64,000 nt of DNA from an uncultured Paenibacillaceae bacterium (GTDB lineage Bacteria > Bacillota > Bacilli > Paenibacillales > K13), in assembly GCA_913056365.1 (NCBI GenBank), contig CAJXLT010000001.1, positions 992,001 to 1,056,000 on the forward strand. The letters are read 5' to 3'. Position numbers and translations under genes: made by a program. Positions 18,135 through 26,699 of the stretch are shown here, one piece after another. Below the pieces are notes generated by a model. That model saw only the letters and a list, made by a program, of their open reading frames with translations. It made no database searches and was not told the DNA's origin. Each line of letters opens with the position of its first letter. Within the stretch, counting starts at the first letter, position 1.

Positions 18135-19454
18135 ATGACGAACCTCGGCATCACGAGAACGACACGACCGATGAAGATCTTACTCTTCGGCGTACTGCTG
18201 GCTCACTTGGGTACATATATGATCATTCCGCTCATGCCTATATTCTTGAAGCTGGACAAAGGAATGAGTGTCGCCCAGATCGGACTTATTCTTGCGGTAT
18301 CTCCATTCACCTTCCAGGCAGGTAGCTTGTTGGGTGGATGGTTGGCTGATCGCTTCGGACGCCGTGCGATTATCGCGATAGGTGCATGGTTGAATGCCAT
18401 AGCCATTAGCGGATTTGCCTATTTCGATACATTATGGCTCTTCCTATGCATGGGGCTCTTAAGCGGTGTCGGCGTAGGACTGAATGCACCATCAACGAAA
18501 GCAGCAATTGCCACATTAGCTGCTACAGAAGGAACAACTACGACTGCATTCTCGCTGCGTGGGATTGCGGCCAATGTAGGAATTGCTACCGCCGGGTTGT
18601 TGACCTATTACGTGCTTGGCGGTCCATCACCGCTTATCTTCTACGTGTCAGCAATTATGTATGTGCTGTTGGGCGTGATTAGCTGGCTGCTGCTGCCGAA
18701 GGGTTGCGGCGATGCGCCATGCAAGTCAGAACAGTTACGATCGTACACAAGCATCTTCCGCAATAGAGCGTTCATGGTGTTTTCGCTAGTTGCCATTCTT
18801 ATGTGGGCGCTCTACACGCAACTAGTCATTAGCTTGCCGCTGCGTGCCGAAGATGTTCTCACGAATCCAGGGATGGTCAGTCTCATCTGGACGGTGAACA
18901 GTATTCTAGTTATTTCGTTACAATCGTTCATCACACGATGGATTATTGATAAATTCCATCCGATGACAGTCTTGTCGGCAGGATCTCTGTTTCTCGGTGC
19001 AGGATTAGGCTCGCTGTATTGGGCTGGCAGCTTCGTCGGCTTGCTCGTCAGCGGATTGATCTTCGTCATAGGCGAAATGCTCATTGTGCCAACCTCAGAT
19101 GCGACTGTGTCACGACTGGGGAATGCGGCGATGCTCGGAGCGTTCTTCGGCATTACGAACTTCGTATATGGTGTAGGAGAAGGCGCAGGCAAATATGCTG
19201 GCGGTCAATTACTTGCAATGGGCACTTCGTCTGCAACGCCTTGGCTTACCTATGCCGTTCTCGCGGTCATACTGTGCGGCGCGCTCATCGTCTTGCGCGT
19301 ATGGAAGCCTATGCAGGCAGCATTAGCACGTTCGAGCGAAGCATACGAAGGGGACGAGCCTGTTCATGAGCGTGAGCAAGCAGGTCCTCTCGAAGAAGGG
19401 CATGCCACATCCTTGCTCGATCGCGTATTCAGAAGGAAGAACCGCGCGAAGTAA
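18135..19454 (+). CDS. MFS transporter
   Basis: This is a 439-residue, twelve-helix major facilitator superfamily carrier. The motif between TM2 and TM3 is visible as GWLADRFGRRAIIA, and helix 4 carries SGVGVGLNAPSTKA. The pattern resembles drug/proton antiporters of the DHA1 group, but no substrate can be assigned. ATG 18135 follows AAAGGGG. The C-terminus has a charged tail of about 50 residues. It stands alone between the divergent CDF gene and the CmtR-cadA unit. Confidence 0.88.
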   Translation: MTNLGITRTTRPMKILLFGVLLAHLGTYMIIPLMPIFLKLDKGMSVAQIGLILAVSPFTFQAGSLLGGWLADRFGRRAIIAIGAWLNAIAISGFAYFDTLWLFLCMGLLSGVGVGLNAPSTKAAIATLAATEGTTTTAFSLRGIAANVGIATAGLLTYYVLGGPSPLIFYVSAIMYVLLGVISWLLLPKGCGDAPCKSEQLRSYTSIFRNRAFMVFSLVAILMWALYTQLVISLPLRAEDVLTNPGMVSLIWTVNSILVISLQSFITRWIIDKFHPMTVLSAGSLFLGAGLGSLYWAGSFVGLLVSGLIFVIGEMLIVPTSDATVSRLGNAAMLGAFFGITNFVYGVGEGAGKYAGGQLLAMGTSSATPWLTYAVLAVILCGALIVLRVWKPMQAALARSSEAYEGDEPVHEREQAGPLEEGHATSLLDRVFRRKNRAK

Positions 19455-19560
19455 TTCGCTACTTACCGTAGTGGATGAATGTGTGAATGTTCGTCTTGTC
19501 CAAGACGAGCTGATTGATCGATCTACATAGCAGATGTCAAGCGCACAGGTTGACTAACAC

Positions 19561-19610
19561 ATTAGTACATGCTAATATGTTCACAATCCAATACATTAGT
19601 CAATACTAAT
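19561..19610 (+). promoter_or_regulatory. Twin ATTAGT-N4-ACTAAT operators upstream of cmtR-like gene
   Basis: Two inverted repeats of the same type lie in the 76 bp before the regulator start: ATTAGT-acat-GCTAAT (19561-19576, one mismatch) and ATTAGT-caat-ACTAAT (19595-19610, perfect). The 34-bp distance puts them on nearly the same helix face. They are the obvious binding sites for the ArsR-family repressor encoded next. Confidence 0.7.
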
Positions 19611-19636
19611 ATATGTAGAAGAAGGAGTGAGGAGCT

Positions 19637-19960
19637 ATGCAAGCTGTTGCGATTGACGTGAAGACAAAGTTTATCCGCGGCTTCTCAGACAAGACGAGAT
19701 TGCAAATATTAGAGTCGATTCGAGAAGGAGAGAAATCTGTGTCTCAAATCGTCGAGGCTGTACAAGGGAATCAATCCAATGTATCCCAGCACCTAGCGTG
19801 TCTGAAGGGCTGCGGTATCATTGTCGGCAGGCAACAAGGCAAGTACATGTACTATTCGCTTCGTAATGAGCAAATAAGAGAGTTGTTGCTTCTGTTCGAT
19901 ACCGTACTCGAACAAATTCATGATGAAACAGTAGCATGCGACAACCATATCGTGGGGTGA
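19637..19960 (+). CDS. ArsR/SmtB-family repressor, CmtR-like cadmium/lead sensor
   Basis: This 107-residue winged-helix dimer represses metal-export genes until metal binds. The recognition helix region is QSNVSQHLACLKGCGII. Cys55 and Cys59 (CLKGC) within that helix plus Cys101 near the C-terminus reproduce the spacing of the CmtR metal site (Cys57, Cys61, Cys102). This is unlike CadC or SmtB, which use other positions. It is followed after 6 bp by a P-type ATPase gene with a Cd/Zn-type CPC motif, and preceded by twin operators. ATG 19637 follows AAGGAG. Cd2+/Pb2+ sensing is inferred from the cysteine pattern. Confidence 0.9.
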   Translation: MQAVAIDVKTKFIRGFSDKTRLQILESIREGEKSVSQIVEAVQGNQSNVSQHLACLKGCGIIVGRQQGKYMYYSLRNEQIRELLLLFDTVLEQIHDETVACDNHIVG

Positions 19961-19966
19961 AGGCAT

Positions 19967-22276
19967 ATGAGTGAAGACAACAAGTCTAGCAACTGCTGTC
20001 AGGACGATACGTGTCAGCATACACCTAACGAGAAGCGGACTTTCCGAACGAAGATCGATCTGCTGCCAGTGACACCTGCAAGCGAAGAAGCGAGCGCATG
20101 TCAGGACGATTGCTGTGAAGCGAATGAACAGATGCGTTCTGAGCGGTCTGCTCCTCAAACGCAGACACAAGCAGTACGAACCTACGACATTGCAGGCATG
20201 GATTGCGGGGCATGCGCGGTGACGATTGAGAATCAATTCAGAGACAATCCCGCTGTCAGCAGTGTAAGCGTGAACTTCTCGACTGGCAAGATGAAGATTG
20301 CGCATGACAATGCTGTAGATGATATTATGCAGACCGTCTCACGGGCAGGATATAGCGCTACATTAGTATCAGGGAGAGCCGGAAGCACAGCAGCGCAACC
20401 GAAGCCTGCAGCCAATCATTCTCTTCTGTTGTCCGGACTGCTGTTGGCACTAGGATTCATTGGTTTCTTATCTGATTTCACACCTGTCATCATCGATTCC
20501 TTCTATGCGCTGTCTATACTCCTAGGCGGATACAAGCCTGCTCGAAGCGCGTACTATGCGATCAAGAGTCGTTCCTTGGATATGAATGTATTGATGACTG
20601 CAGCAGTCATTGGAGCAGCGCTGATCGGGGAATGGTTGGAAGGCGCAACGGTAGTATGGCTGTTCGCGCTTGGCAATACGCTGCAGACAAGATCGATCGA
20701 GCGGACACGCCGTTCGATACGGCATTTGCTAGACCTTGCTCCTCCAGAAGCATCGGTGCGACGGGGCCAGCAGCTCATACAAGTGCCTGTAGAGGAAGTC
20801 GGACTAGGCAGTGTGATCGTCGTGAAGCCGGGTGATCGCATTCCCATGGACGGCAAGGTCCTGCAAGGGGAATCAACGGTGAATCAGGCACCCATAACGG
20901 GAGAATCGATTCCCGTAGATAAGGCGGCAGGCGATGACGTGTATGCTGGAACGATTAATGAGCATGGAACATTAGACATCACAGTGACGAAGCTATCTGA
21001 GAATACAACCTTATCCAAGATCATTCACTTGGTTGAGGAAGCACAGGAGAAGAAAGCGCCGACGCAAGCATTCGTGGATCGTTTCGCCCGCATTTATACA
21101 CCGATCGTCTTCGTGCTGGCATTGGCTGCGATGGTCGTACCGCCACTTGTCGGATTCGGGACTTGGGGCGAATGGTTCTATAGAGGGCTGGAACTGTTAG
21201 TAGTAGCATGCCCTTGTGCACTCGTGATATCGACTCCGGTTGCTATCGTCTCGGCTATCGGCAATGCAGCGAAGAATGGCGTTCTCATTAAGGGCGGGGC
21301 ATTCCTCGAGACAGCAGGAAGCATTAGCGCGATCGCTTTCGACAAGACAGGGACATTGACAGAAGGGCGCCCGACAGTCTCCCGCGTCGTTCCGATTCAT
21401 ACAAGCGAAGACGAATTGCTGTCGATCGCACATACCATCGAACAGTATTCCACGCACCCGATTGCCAAGGCAGTTACAGCCTATGCTAGTAGCCGAGGGA
21501 GAAGTCCACTGGACGGGGAAGCTTACAAGAACATTGTAGGTCGAGGGGTGCAAGCCAATGTGCAAGGAACCATCTATTATGCCGGGAATCCTAAGTTGTT
21601 CCAGGAGATGAATACGCCTGTACCTGTGCAGCATGAAGACTTGGTCCGTGAGCTTCAGCGAGAAGGCAACAGCTTGGTGCTAGTCGGAACGAAGGAGCAG
21701 CTGCTAGGCATCATTGCGGTGTCAGATACGATTCGCGATGTGACTGTTGACGCTATACAGGGTTTGAAGCGAGCAGGTGTACAAGAAGTGGTTATGCTGA
21801 CAGGTGATAACGAAGGGACAGCTGAGCGAATCGCAGCTGCTGCAGGAGTGGACCGGTATGTTGCCGAACTGTTGCCAGAGCACAAGGTGTCTGCTATCGA
21901 ACAGTTGAAGAACGAAGGCCACACCGTCGCAATGGTCGGCGATGGCATTAACGACGCGCCAGCGTTAGCTACCGCAAATTTGGGTATCGCCATGGGCGGG
22001 GCAGGTACAGACACTGCTATGGAGACGGCAGACATTGTGCTTATGGCGGACAACTTGAAGAAGTTGCCGCACACGATTCAACTGAGCCGCCGAGCGTTGC
22101 TTATTATTAAGCAGAACATCTGGTTTTCTCTGATTATTAAATTCGTGGCGCTCGTGTTAATCTTCCCGGACATTCTGACATTATGGCTTGCGGTGCTCAG
22201 CGACACAGGTGCTGCCTTGCTCGTCATTCTGAACAGCATGAGATTATTAAGGATGCATAAAGGAGATACAATATGA
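19967..22276 (+). CDS. cadA: Heavy-metal P1B-type ATPase, CadA-like
   Basis: This 769-residue ATP-driven exporter of divalent metals sits in the cytoplasmic membrane. A Cys-rich N-terminal stretch (NCCQDDTC, CQDDCC) precedes one HMA domain with Cys80xxCys83 (GMDCGACA). The transport motif Cys415-Pro-Cys417 lies in the membrane, the phosphorylated Asp459 in DKTGTLTEG, and MVGDGINDAPAL follows. The CPC plus the C-terminal membrane Lys/Asp pattern fit Cd2+/Zn2+/Pb2+ exporters rather than copper pumps. The gene is 6 bp after the CmtR-like repressor and shares its stop codon with the next start. Confidence 0.95.
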   Translation: MSEDNKSSNCCQDDTCQHTPNEKRTFRTKIDLLPVTPASEEASACQDDCCEANEQMRSERSAPQTQTQAVRTYDIAGMDCGACAVTIENQFRDNPAVSSVSVNFSTGKMKIAHDNAVDDIMQTVSRAGYSATLVSGRAGSTAAQPKPAANHSLLLSGLLLALGFIGFLSDFTPVIIDSFYALSILLGGYKPARSAYYAIKSRSLDMNVLMTAAVIGAALIGEWLEGATVVWLFALGNTLQTRSIERTRRSIRHLLDLAPPEASVRRGQQLIQVPVEEVGLGSVIVVKPGDRIPMDGKVLQGESTVNQAPITGESIPVDKAAGDDVYAGTINEHGTLDITVTKLSENTTLSKIIHLVEEAQEKKAPTQAFVDRFARIYTPIVFVLALAAMVVPPLVGFGTWGEWFYRGLELLVVACPCALVISTPVAIVSAIGNAAKNGVLIKGGAFLETAGSISAIAFDKTGTLTEGRPTVSRVVPIHTSEDELLSIAHTIEQYSTHPIAKAVTAYASSRGRSPLDGEAYKNIVGRGVQANVQGTIYYAGNPKLFQEMNTPVPVQHEDLVRELQREGNSLVLVGTKEQLLGIIAVSDTIRDVTVDAIQGLKRAGVQEVVMLTGDNEGTAERIAAAAGVDRYVAELLPEHKVSAIEQLKNEGHTVAMVGDGINDAPALATANLGIAMGGAGTDTAMETADIVLMADNLKKLPHTIQLSRRALLIIKQNIWFSLIIKFVALVLIFPDILTLWLAVLSDTGAALLVILNSMRLLRMHKGDTI

Positions 22277-23061
22277 TTCAGGCTCAGCTGTATGGGAAGG
22301 CAGCTTCCGAATTAACCTGGAGCGAAGATGTCTTAACGTCCAATATATTCGGGTTATTGAAGTATGTAAGTACACCTGAAGTGATACTGTCGATTCTACA
22401 GGGCAGTTATAACTTAGATGGTGAATCATTGCAGTTCGAGCGTGACGTAGAACGCATCAGCTACAGGTTCTGGCCGCGCTTGAACAGAAGTGAACCGGAC
22501 CTCGTTATACTTGTCCATACAAGCAACGGCGATCATATCATAGGCGTCGAAGCCAAGTATATCTCAGGCAAATCTAACGTAGAAGACTTGACGAAAGATA
22601 GTGACAGCAAGCAACGCGATCAACTAGCCAGGGAAATCGAGGATTTATATGATACTACGAACTATCCCATCATAGGCGTAGATGAAGCATCTGTGCTATC
22701 GATCCGTCTCATATACCTGACGTTAGAATCGTATATGCCAGTTGAGGAGCTGCATGCGTCGCTGGAATCGGTACAGCTTCATGCTTTATGTCCTGCTTTT
22801 GCACCTCAAGATCTGTATTGGCTATCATGGAAATCCATGTACGACAACTTGCGATGCGAATCCCCAAGTGCTACAGATACGCTCATTCTCCACGATCTTA
22901 GAAGCTACTTGGACAGGAAAAACATGCGGTCCTTCGCAGGCTATACCATCAATCCAGTCAACTACCTAACATGGCACTACGCCAAGCAAGTATCAAAGTC
23001 GTTAACCGCAGTGGCACCCATTACATGGAACTATAAGGAGCTCGAGTATGGAACTGAATGA
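22273..23061 (+). CDS. PD-(D/E)XK nuclease-like protein of unknown function
   Basis: I do not recognise this 262-residue protein as a named family. A central segment has the PD-(D/E)XK pattern: Asp76 in RSEPDLVILV and Glu93-Ala-Lys95 in IIGVEAKYISGK, separated by a beta hairpin. This is as in restriction-endonuclease-fold proteins. The rest is mixed alpha/beta with many aromatic residues. It overlaps the cadA stop by ATGA, so it is translated with the ATPase, and it overlaps the next (broken) gene by 14 bp. A nuclease role is inferred from the motif only; the physiological link to metal export is unclear. Confidence 0.65.
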   Translation: MIQAQLYGKAASELTWSEDVLTSNIFGLLKYVSTPEVILSILQGSYNLDGESLQFERDVERISYRFWPRLNRSEPDLVILVHTSNGDHIIGVEAKYISGKSNVEDLTKDSDSKQRDQLAREIEDLYDTTNYPIIGVDEASVLSIRLIYLTLESYMPVEELHASLESVQLHALCPAFAPQDLYWLSWKSMYDNLRCESPSATDTLILHDLRSYLDRKNMRSFAGYTINPVNYLTWHYAKQVSKSLTAVAPITWNYKELEYGTE

Positions 23062-23591
23062 GATGATGCGCATATCTATTGAAAATGTCAGGACTTTGAC
23101 GAGCAACAGCATCCAACTGCTTCGGGATACGGACTTACTGCTTGCCAAATCGGGCTACAATCCGCTTCACGGCAATACGATCGGTAGCGAAACTAGTAAA
23201 AACATCAATCAGTCAGCCAGTTCAAGGCGGAACTTTCTTCCCGCAATACATGTCCAGATATTATGTGAACAGACAAGAAGATGCAGCACACACCGTTTTA
23301 TGTGTGAACATTCAGTTGTACCATTTCAATCGAGAGGCTATGGACCCTTGTCTCATTTCTGGCATATGCAAATTAAAGGACCAAAGTCTGTATGTGCAGC
23401 ATTATTGGCTCAAATACTATGCGTTCGAAGCTCGACACGACTTTGTCGCGGACGGAACGATATTTCATGATGAAGATGAAGAAGCCGTAATGGACTATTG
23501 GGGCGAGCCATTAAGCATCTTCCACAGCAATCAAGTGCTCCAGGACAAAGTAGTTAATCGATTATTGGCTATGGCGAAAGCGAATGAATGA
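23048..23591 (+). pseudogene. Frameshifted hypothetical gene paired with the PD-(D/E)XK gene
   Basis: The first frame starts at ATG 23048 (MELNEMMRISIENVRTL), overlapping the upstream gene by 14 bp, and looks coherent to about residue 55. The coherent sequence then continues in the next frame (VQGGTFFPQYMSRYYVNRQEDAAHTV to the stop at 23591). The whole span is 544 bp, one more than a multiple of three, which fits a single-base insertion. The AAAAA run near 23204-23210 is a likely site. Joined, it would give about 180 residues. Sequencing error, true decay or programmed frameshifting cannot be separated here. Function unknown. Confidence 0.65.
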
Positions 23592-23843
23592 CGCTTTGTG
23601 TGTGGATTAATCTACAGCTTTTGCACAAACATACTTACGGTTATAATATATAAGGAGGGGATAGAGCTTGTCATGTAACAATCCATCCCTCATTCTTGAC
23701 CCTCTCCAACTTTCTTAGCAGCGCGAAAGTGTATTGACGTCCGCAAACAGTTATTGGAAGGCGCAACACTGTTTCTCTAGACCCACTCCACTACGGCTAG
23801 TTATAATAACACGGTACAATCTAATCCGTTAGGAGATCTGTCC

Positions 23844-24707
23844 GTGGAGTTGCGTAAGAAGAAGTCGAATGTAGAAGTAGGAGCATGGCTCAGTATAGGC
23901 GTTTACGTCGTGTTATCTTGTATCAAGTTAGTCATTGGCTATTATACCGATTCAAGGGCTTTGTTCGCGGATGGTTTGAATAATGCTACCGATATTCTCG
24001 CTTCGATCGCTATATTGGTCGGATTCAAAATTTCGAAGCGTCCAGCTGATGAAGATCACAAGTATGGTCATTCACGAGCAGAGACTGTCGCTTCTATGAT
24101 CGCAAGCTTCATTATGGTGCTTGTCGGTGTGGAAGTGTTGATTTCCTCAGCTGAACAATTCATCACAGGGGACACGCCAACGCCAGACATGATCGCTGCC
24201 TGGACGGCATTACTGTGTGCGGGGGTCATGTTCGCTGTATATATCTTCAATATGAAGCTGTCCCGATCAACAGGAAGCTTGGCGTTGAAGGCTGTTGCTG
24301 TCGACAACCGTTCCGATGCGTTGGTGAGCATTGGATCATTCGTCGGCATTATCGGAAGTGTAGTCGGCTTGATCTGGCTCGATGTGGTGACTGCTTTCAT
24401 CGTTGGGCTTATCATATGCATAACGGGCTGGAACATATTCAAGGAATCCACTCATCGGTTGACAGATGGATTCGATCAGGATGAACTAGATAAGTACCAT
24501 GCAGTGATCGACACCATTACTGGGGTAGAGACAGTCAAGGAAATCAAGGGTCGCATGCATGGCGATCATGTGTTCCTTGATCTCGTGATTGAGGTTGATC
24601 CGCAGCTTAGCGTGTATGAAAGCCATGAAATTACGGAAGAAATCGAGAACGAATTGAAGCGGCAATTCAACATCGAGCACGTGCATGTCCATATAGAACC
24701 GAGCTGA
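23844..24707 (+). CDS. Cation diffusion facilitator, MneP/YdfM-like
   Basis: This 287-residue membrane metal exporter has six helices and a cytosolic ferredoxin-like C-terminal domain (VIDTITGVETVKEIKGR to HVHIEP). The TM2 site reads ADGLNNATD and the following loop DHKYGHSRAE; the Asn in place of His is usual in the manganese-exporting MneP/MneS group, whereas the CzcD-like protein at 16982 has the zinc-type HxxxD. Start GTG 23844 follows TAGGAGA. Manganese specificity is inferred. It is monocistronic; the CstR-like promoter follows. Confidence 0.88.
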   Translation: MELRKKKSNVEVGAWLSIGVYVVLSCIKLVIGYYTDSRALFADGLNNATDILASIAILVGFKISKRPADEDHKYGHSRAETVASMIASFIMVLVGVEVLISSAEQFITGDTPTPDMIAAWTALLCAGVMFAVYIFNMKLSRSTGSLALKAVAVDNRSDALVSIGSFVGIIGSVVGLIWLDVVTAFIVGLIICITGWNIFKESTHRLTDGFDQDELDKYHAVIDTITGVETVKEIKGRMHGDHVFLDLVIEVDPQLSVYESHEITEEIENELKRQFNIEHVHVHIEPS

Positions 24708-24728
24708 AGCAGCTGGATATCATAGGCT

Positions 24729-24757
24729 TTGTCAATCTGCTTAAGGCACGCTATAAT
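24729..24757 (+). promoter_or_regulatory. SigA-type promoter of the CstR-like gene
   Basis: TTGTCA (24729-24734), a 17-bp spacer and a perfect TATAAT (24752-24757) lie 35 bp before the repressor start. An operator palindrome directly follows the -10. Confidence 0.85.
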
Positions 24758-24774
24758 ATACCTATACAGGTATA
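24757..24774 (+). promoter_or_regulatory. CstR/CsoR-type operator 1
   Basis: TATACCT-atac-AGGTATA is an inverted repeat with the same outer TATACC/GGTATA halves and four-base spacer as the three downstream copies. It covers the transcription start of the repressor gene and so suggests autoregulation. Confidence 0.75.
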
Positions 24775-24792
24775 TGAATAGGAGGGATCGTC

Positions 24793-25059
24793 ATGAACGC
24801 TCAATATGATGAAGATGTGAAGCGCAGACTTCGGCGTGTAGAAGGACAAGTGCGCGGTGTGCTCAAGATGATGGAAGAGGACAAGAACTGCAAGGACGTA
24901 GTCAGTCAACTATCAGCGGTTCGCAGTGCGGTGGACAAGGCTATAGCATATGTGGTCGCGGTAAATTTGGAGAAGTGCATTCTGGAAGAGCAAGAGTCCG
25001 GCAACGATACGGGCAAGATGGTTCAAGAAGCTGTAGAGCTATTGATTAAGAGCAGGTAG
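24793..25059 (+). CDS. CsoR-family repressor, CstR-like persulfide sensor (YrkD-like)
   Basis: This 88-residue all-helical DNA-binding protein has Cys33 (KNCKDV) and Cys62 (NLEKC) at the two conserved thiol positions. The His that copper-sensing CsoR proteins carry four residues before the second Cys is Asn58 here. That is the pattern of CstR, which is derepressed when persulfide or tetrasulfide links the two cysteines. The genes that follow are all sulfur-transfer or persulfide-oxidation proteins, which supports sulfide/persulfide sensing over copper. Start ATG 24793 follows AGGAGGG. Confidence 0.93.
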   Translation: MNAQYDEDVKRRLRRVEGQVRGVLKMMEEDKNCKDVVSQLSAVRSAVDKAIAYVVAVNLEKCILEEQESGNDTGKMVQEAVELLIKSR

Positions 25060-25069
25060 ATGACCACAG

Positions 25070-25098
25070 TTGACATTATACCCTAAGGGGTATATAAT
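25070..25098 (+). promoter_or_regulatory. Consensus promoter with CstR-type operator 2 inside the spacer
   Basis: A perfect TTGACA (25070-25075) and TATAAT (25093-25098) are 17 bp apart. The palindrome TATACCC-taag-GGGTATA (25077-25094) fills the spacer and runs into the -10, so bound repressor would exclude RNA polymerase. This is the main promoter for the sulfur genes. Confidence 0.9.
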
Positions 25099-25166
25099 CA
25101 TACACGTAGCAAACATCATATCACTTATGAAATGGACTCCGATCCATTTTTTATTTTACTCCCTTC

Positions 25167-25184
25167 AATACCCATAGGGGTATT
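25167..25184 (+). promoter_or_regulatory. CstR-type operator 3
   Basis: AATACCC-atag-GGGTATT is a perfect palindromic half-site pair lying about 33 bp before the DsrE gene start, about 70 bp after the main promoter. It could act as a roadblock or cooperate with operator 2. Confidence 0.75.
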
Positions 25185-25216
25185 GGTATAAAACTTAGAA
25201 CTAGGAGGTTCCAACA

Positions 25217-25696
25217 ATGACGGAACAGAAGAAAACAACGATTGTCCTCTTCAGTGGGGATTATGACAAAACAATGGCTGCGTACATTATTGCGAATGGG
25301 GCGGCAGCTTACGATCATGAAGTTACGATCTTCCATACTTTCTGGGGATTGAATGCCCTGCGTAAGGATGAGCCCATCACTGTGAAGAAGAATTTCATGG
25401 AGAAGATGTTCGGCAAGATGATGCCGCGCGGTGCTGACAAGATGGGACTATCTAAGATGAACTTCGCAGGTATGGGTCCTAAGATGATCAAAGACATTAT
25501 GAAGAAGCACAATGCCATACCATTGCCGCAATTAATCGAGATGGCACAGGAACAGGATGTGAAGCTTGTCGCATGCACGATGACGATGGACTTGCTCGGT
25601 CTTCATAAGGAGGAACTATTAGACGACATTGATTATGCCGGTGTGGCTGCCTATCTGGGTGATGCGCAGGAAGGTCATGTCAACTTATTCATCTAG
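25217..25696 (+). CDS. yrkE: DsrE/DsrF-like (DsrE2) sulfur carrier protein
   Basis: This 159-residue cytosolic protein has the DsrE2-type fold: an N-terminal beta-alpha start (TTIVLFSGDYDKTMAAYIIANGAAAY) and the conserved thiol in VKLVACTMTMDLLG, about residue 120, which carries persulfide sulfur. The middle holds a Met/Lys-rich segment (KMFGKMMPRGADKMGLSKMNF) usual in this subgroup. The position after a CstR-like repressor and before TusA and rhodanese genes matches B. subtilis yrkE. It probably accepts or relays sulfane sulfur. ATG 25217 follows AGGAGG. Confidence 0.9.
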   Translation: MTEQKKTTIVLFSGDYDKTMAAYIIANGAAAYDHEVTIFHTFWGLNALRKDEPITVKKNFMEKMFGKMMPRGADKMGLSKMNFAGMGPKMIKDIMKKHNAIPLPQLIEMAQEQDVKLVACTMTMDLLGLHKEELLDDIDYAGVAAYLGDAQEGHVNLFI

Positions 25697-25737
25697 GTTT
25701 CACGATTAAACACTTGGAGAGAGGAGAAATGAAGAAC

Positions 25738-26034
25738 ATGAGAACGATAACTGCCCAAGAAGTAAAACAATTGTTAGCAGATAAGCAGCAACTCCATCTC
25801 ATTGATGTGCGAGAAGCAGATGAAGTTGCTACCGGCATCATTCCCGGCGCTCAGAACATTCCATTATCCTTATTGGAGTTCCGCATGCATGAATTAGATA
25901 AATCTCAAGAATTCATTATCGTATGCAGATCAGGTGCGAGAAGCGGTCGTGCCGCTGAATTTCTTGACTATCAAGGCTTTCATGTGAGCAATATGACAGG
26001 CGGTATGTTGGCATGGGAAGGCGAAGTCGAGTAA
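25738..26034 (+). CDS. Single-domain rhodanese sulfurtransferase
   Basis: This 98-residue rhodanese domain has the active-site cysteine in IIVCRSGARSGRA, a six-residue loop typical of rhodaneses acting on thiosulfate or persulfide, and the N-terminal HLIDVREADE strand. Start choice: ATG 25738 has AGGAG 11 bp upstream, while ATG 25729 is only 2 bp from it, so 25738 is favoured though the spacing is long. It lies in the sulfur operon between yrkE and yrkF homologues and probably moves sulfane sulfur between carriers. Confidence 0.88.
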   Translation: MRTITAQEVKQLLADKQQLHLIDVREADEVATGIIPGAQNIPLSLLEFRMHELDKSQEFIIVCRSGARSGRAAEFLDYQGFHVSNMTGGMLAWEGEVE

Positions 26035-26051
26035 ATTTTTTTGCATAATTT

Positions 26052-26069
26052 AATACCCATAGGGGTATA
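26052..26069 (+). promoter_or_regulatory. CstR-type operator 4 inside the operon
   Basis: AATACCC-atag-GGGTATA lies 28 bp before the TusA-rhodanese gene. Its core is identical to operator 3. It suggests a second, internal regulated transcript or a repressor roadblock. Confidence 0.72.
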
Positions 26070-26096
26070 GAACCTATTAAGGAGGCTACAATTCGA

Positions 26097-26663
26097 ATGC
26101 ATACACTGAAGTCAGATATTGTACTGGATGCCCAAGGGCTAGCTTGCCCGATGCCGATTGTACGGACGAAGAAGCAATTGAATGCGATGCAAGCCGGTCA
26201 GATTCTAGAGGTACAGGCTACAGATAAAGGATCGACAGCGGATCTCAAAGCATGGGCCGAATCAACAGGCCATCACTATCTCGGCACGTTGGAGGAAGGC
26301 GATGTACTCAAGCATTATATACGCAAAGCGAACGATGAAGGTTCATCAGATCGGAAGCATCCTGATGTTGTGAACAATAACGTCCTGGAGAGCAAGCTGT
26401 CTGAAGACGGTGTTGCCGTTATTGATGTAAGAGAAGAGGCTGAATTTGCCTTCCAGCACATTCCAGGAGCGGTGTCCATACCACTTGGAGAGCTAGAGGG
26501 TCGCATCGATCAGCTGAATAAGGAAGCGGATATTTATGTGATATGCCGCACAGGAAGCCGCAGTGATCTGGCCGCTCAGAAGTTAAGCAAGCTTGGATTC
26601 TCTAACGTGTACAACGTTGTACCTGGTATGAGCGAGTGGAAGGGACAGACTGAAGGGCTGTAA
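26097..26663 (+). CDS. yrkF: TusA-rhodanese fusion sulfurtransferase
   Basis: This 188-residue protein has two sulfur-transfer modules. An N-terminal TusA domain (about 5-78) has the active Cys in GLACPMPIVRTKK, and a C-terminal rhodanese (about 95-185) has IYVICRTGSRSDLA. The same pairing occurs in B. subtilis YrkF and, with an added DsrE domain, in CstA of Staphylococcus aureus. It probably hands sulfane sulfur from rhodanese to TusA thiols. ATG 26097 follows AAGGAGG, and the operator 26052-26069 is just upstream. Confidence 0.93.
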   Translation: MHTLKSDIVLDAQGLACPMPIVRTKKQLNAMQAGQILEVQATDKGSTADLKAWAESTGHHYLGTLEEGDVLKHYIRKANDEGSSDRKHPDVVNNNVLESKLSEDGVAVIDVREEAEFAFQHIPGAVSIPLGELEGRIDQLNKEADIYVICRTGSRSDLAAQKLSKLGFSNVYNVVPGMSEWKGQTEGL

Positions 26664-26699
26664 GCCCGATTGACATTATTAACATGGAGGCGAACGACG

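Noticed and set aside
23668-23718. 16-codon frame behind AAGGAGGGG (MSCNNPSLILDPLQLS)
   Set aside because: The ribosome-like sequence is strong, but a TATAAT sits so close upstream that any transcript would start inside it; no other support.
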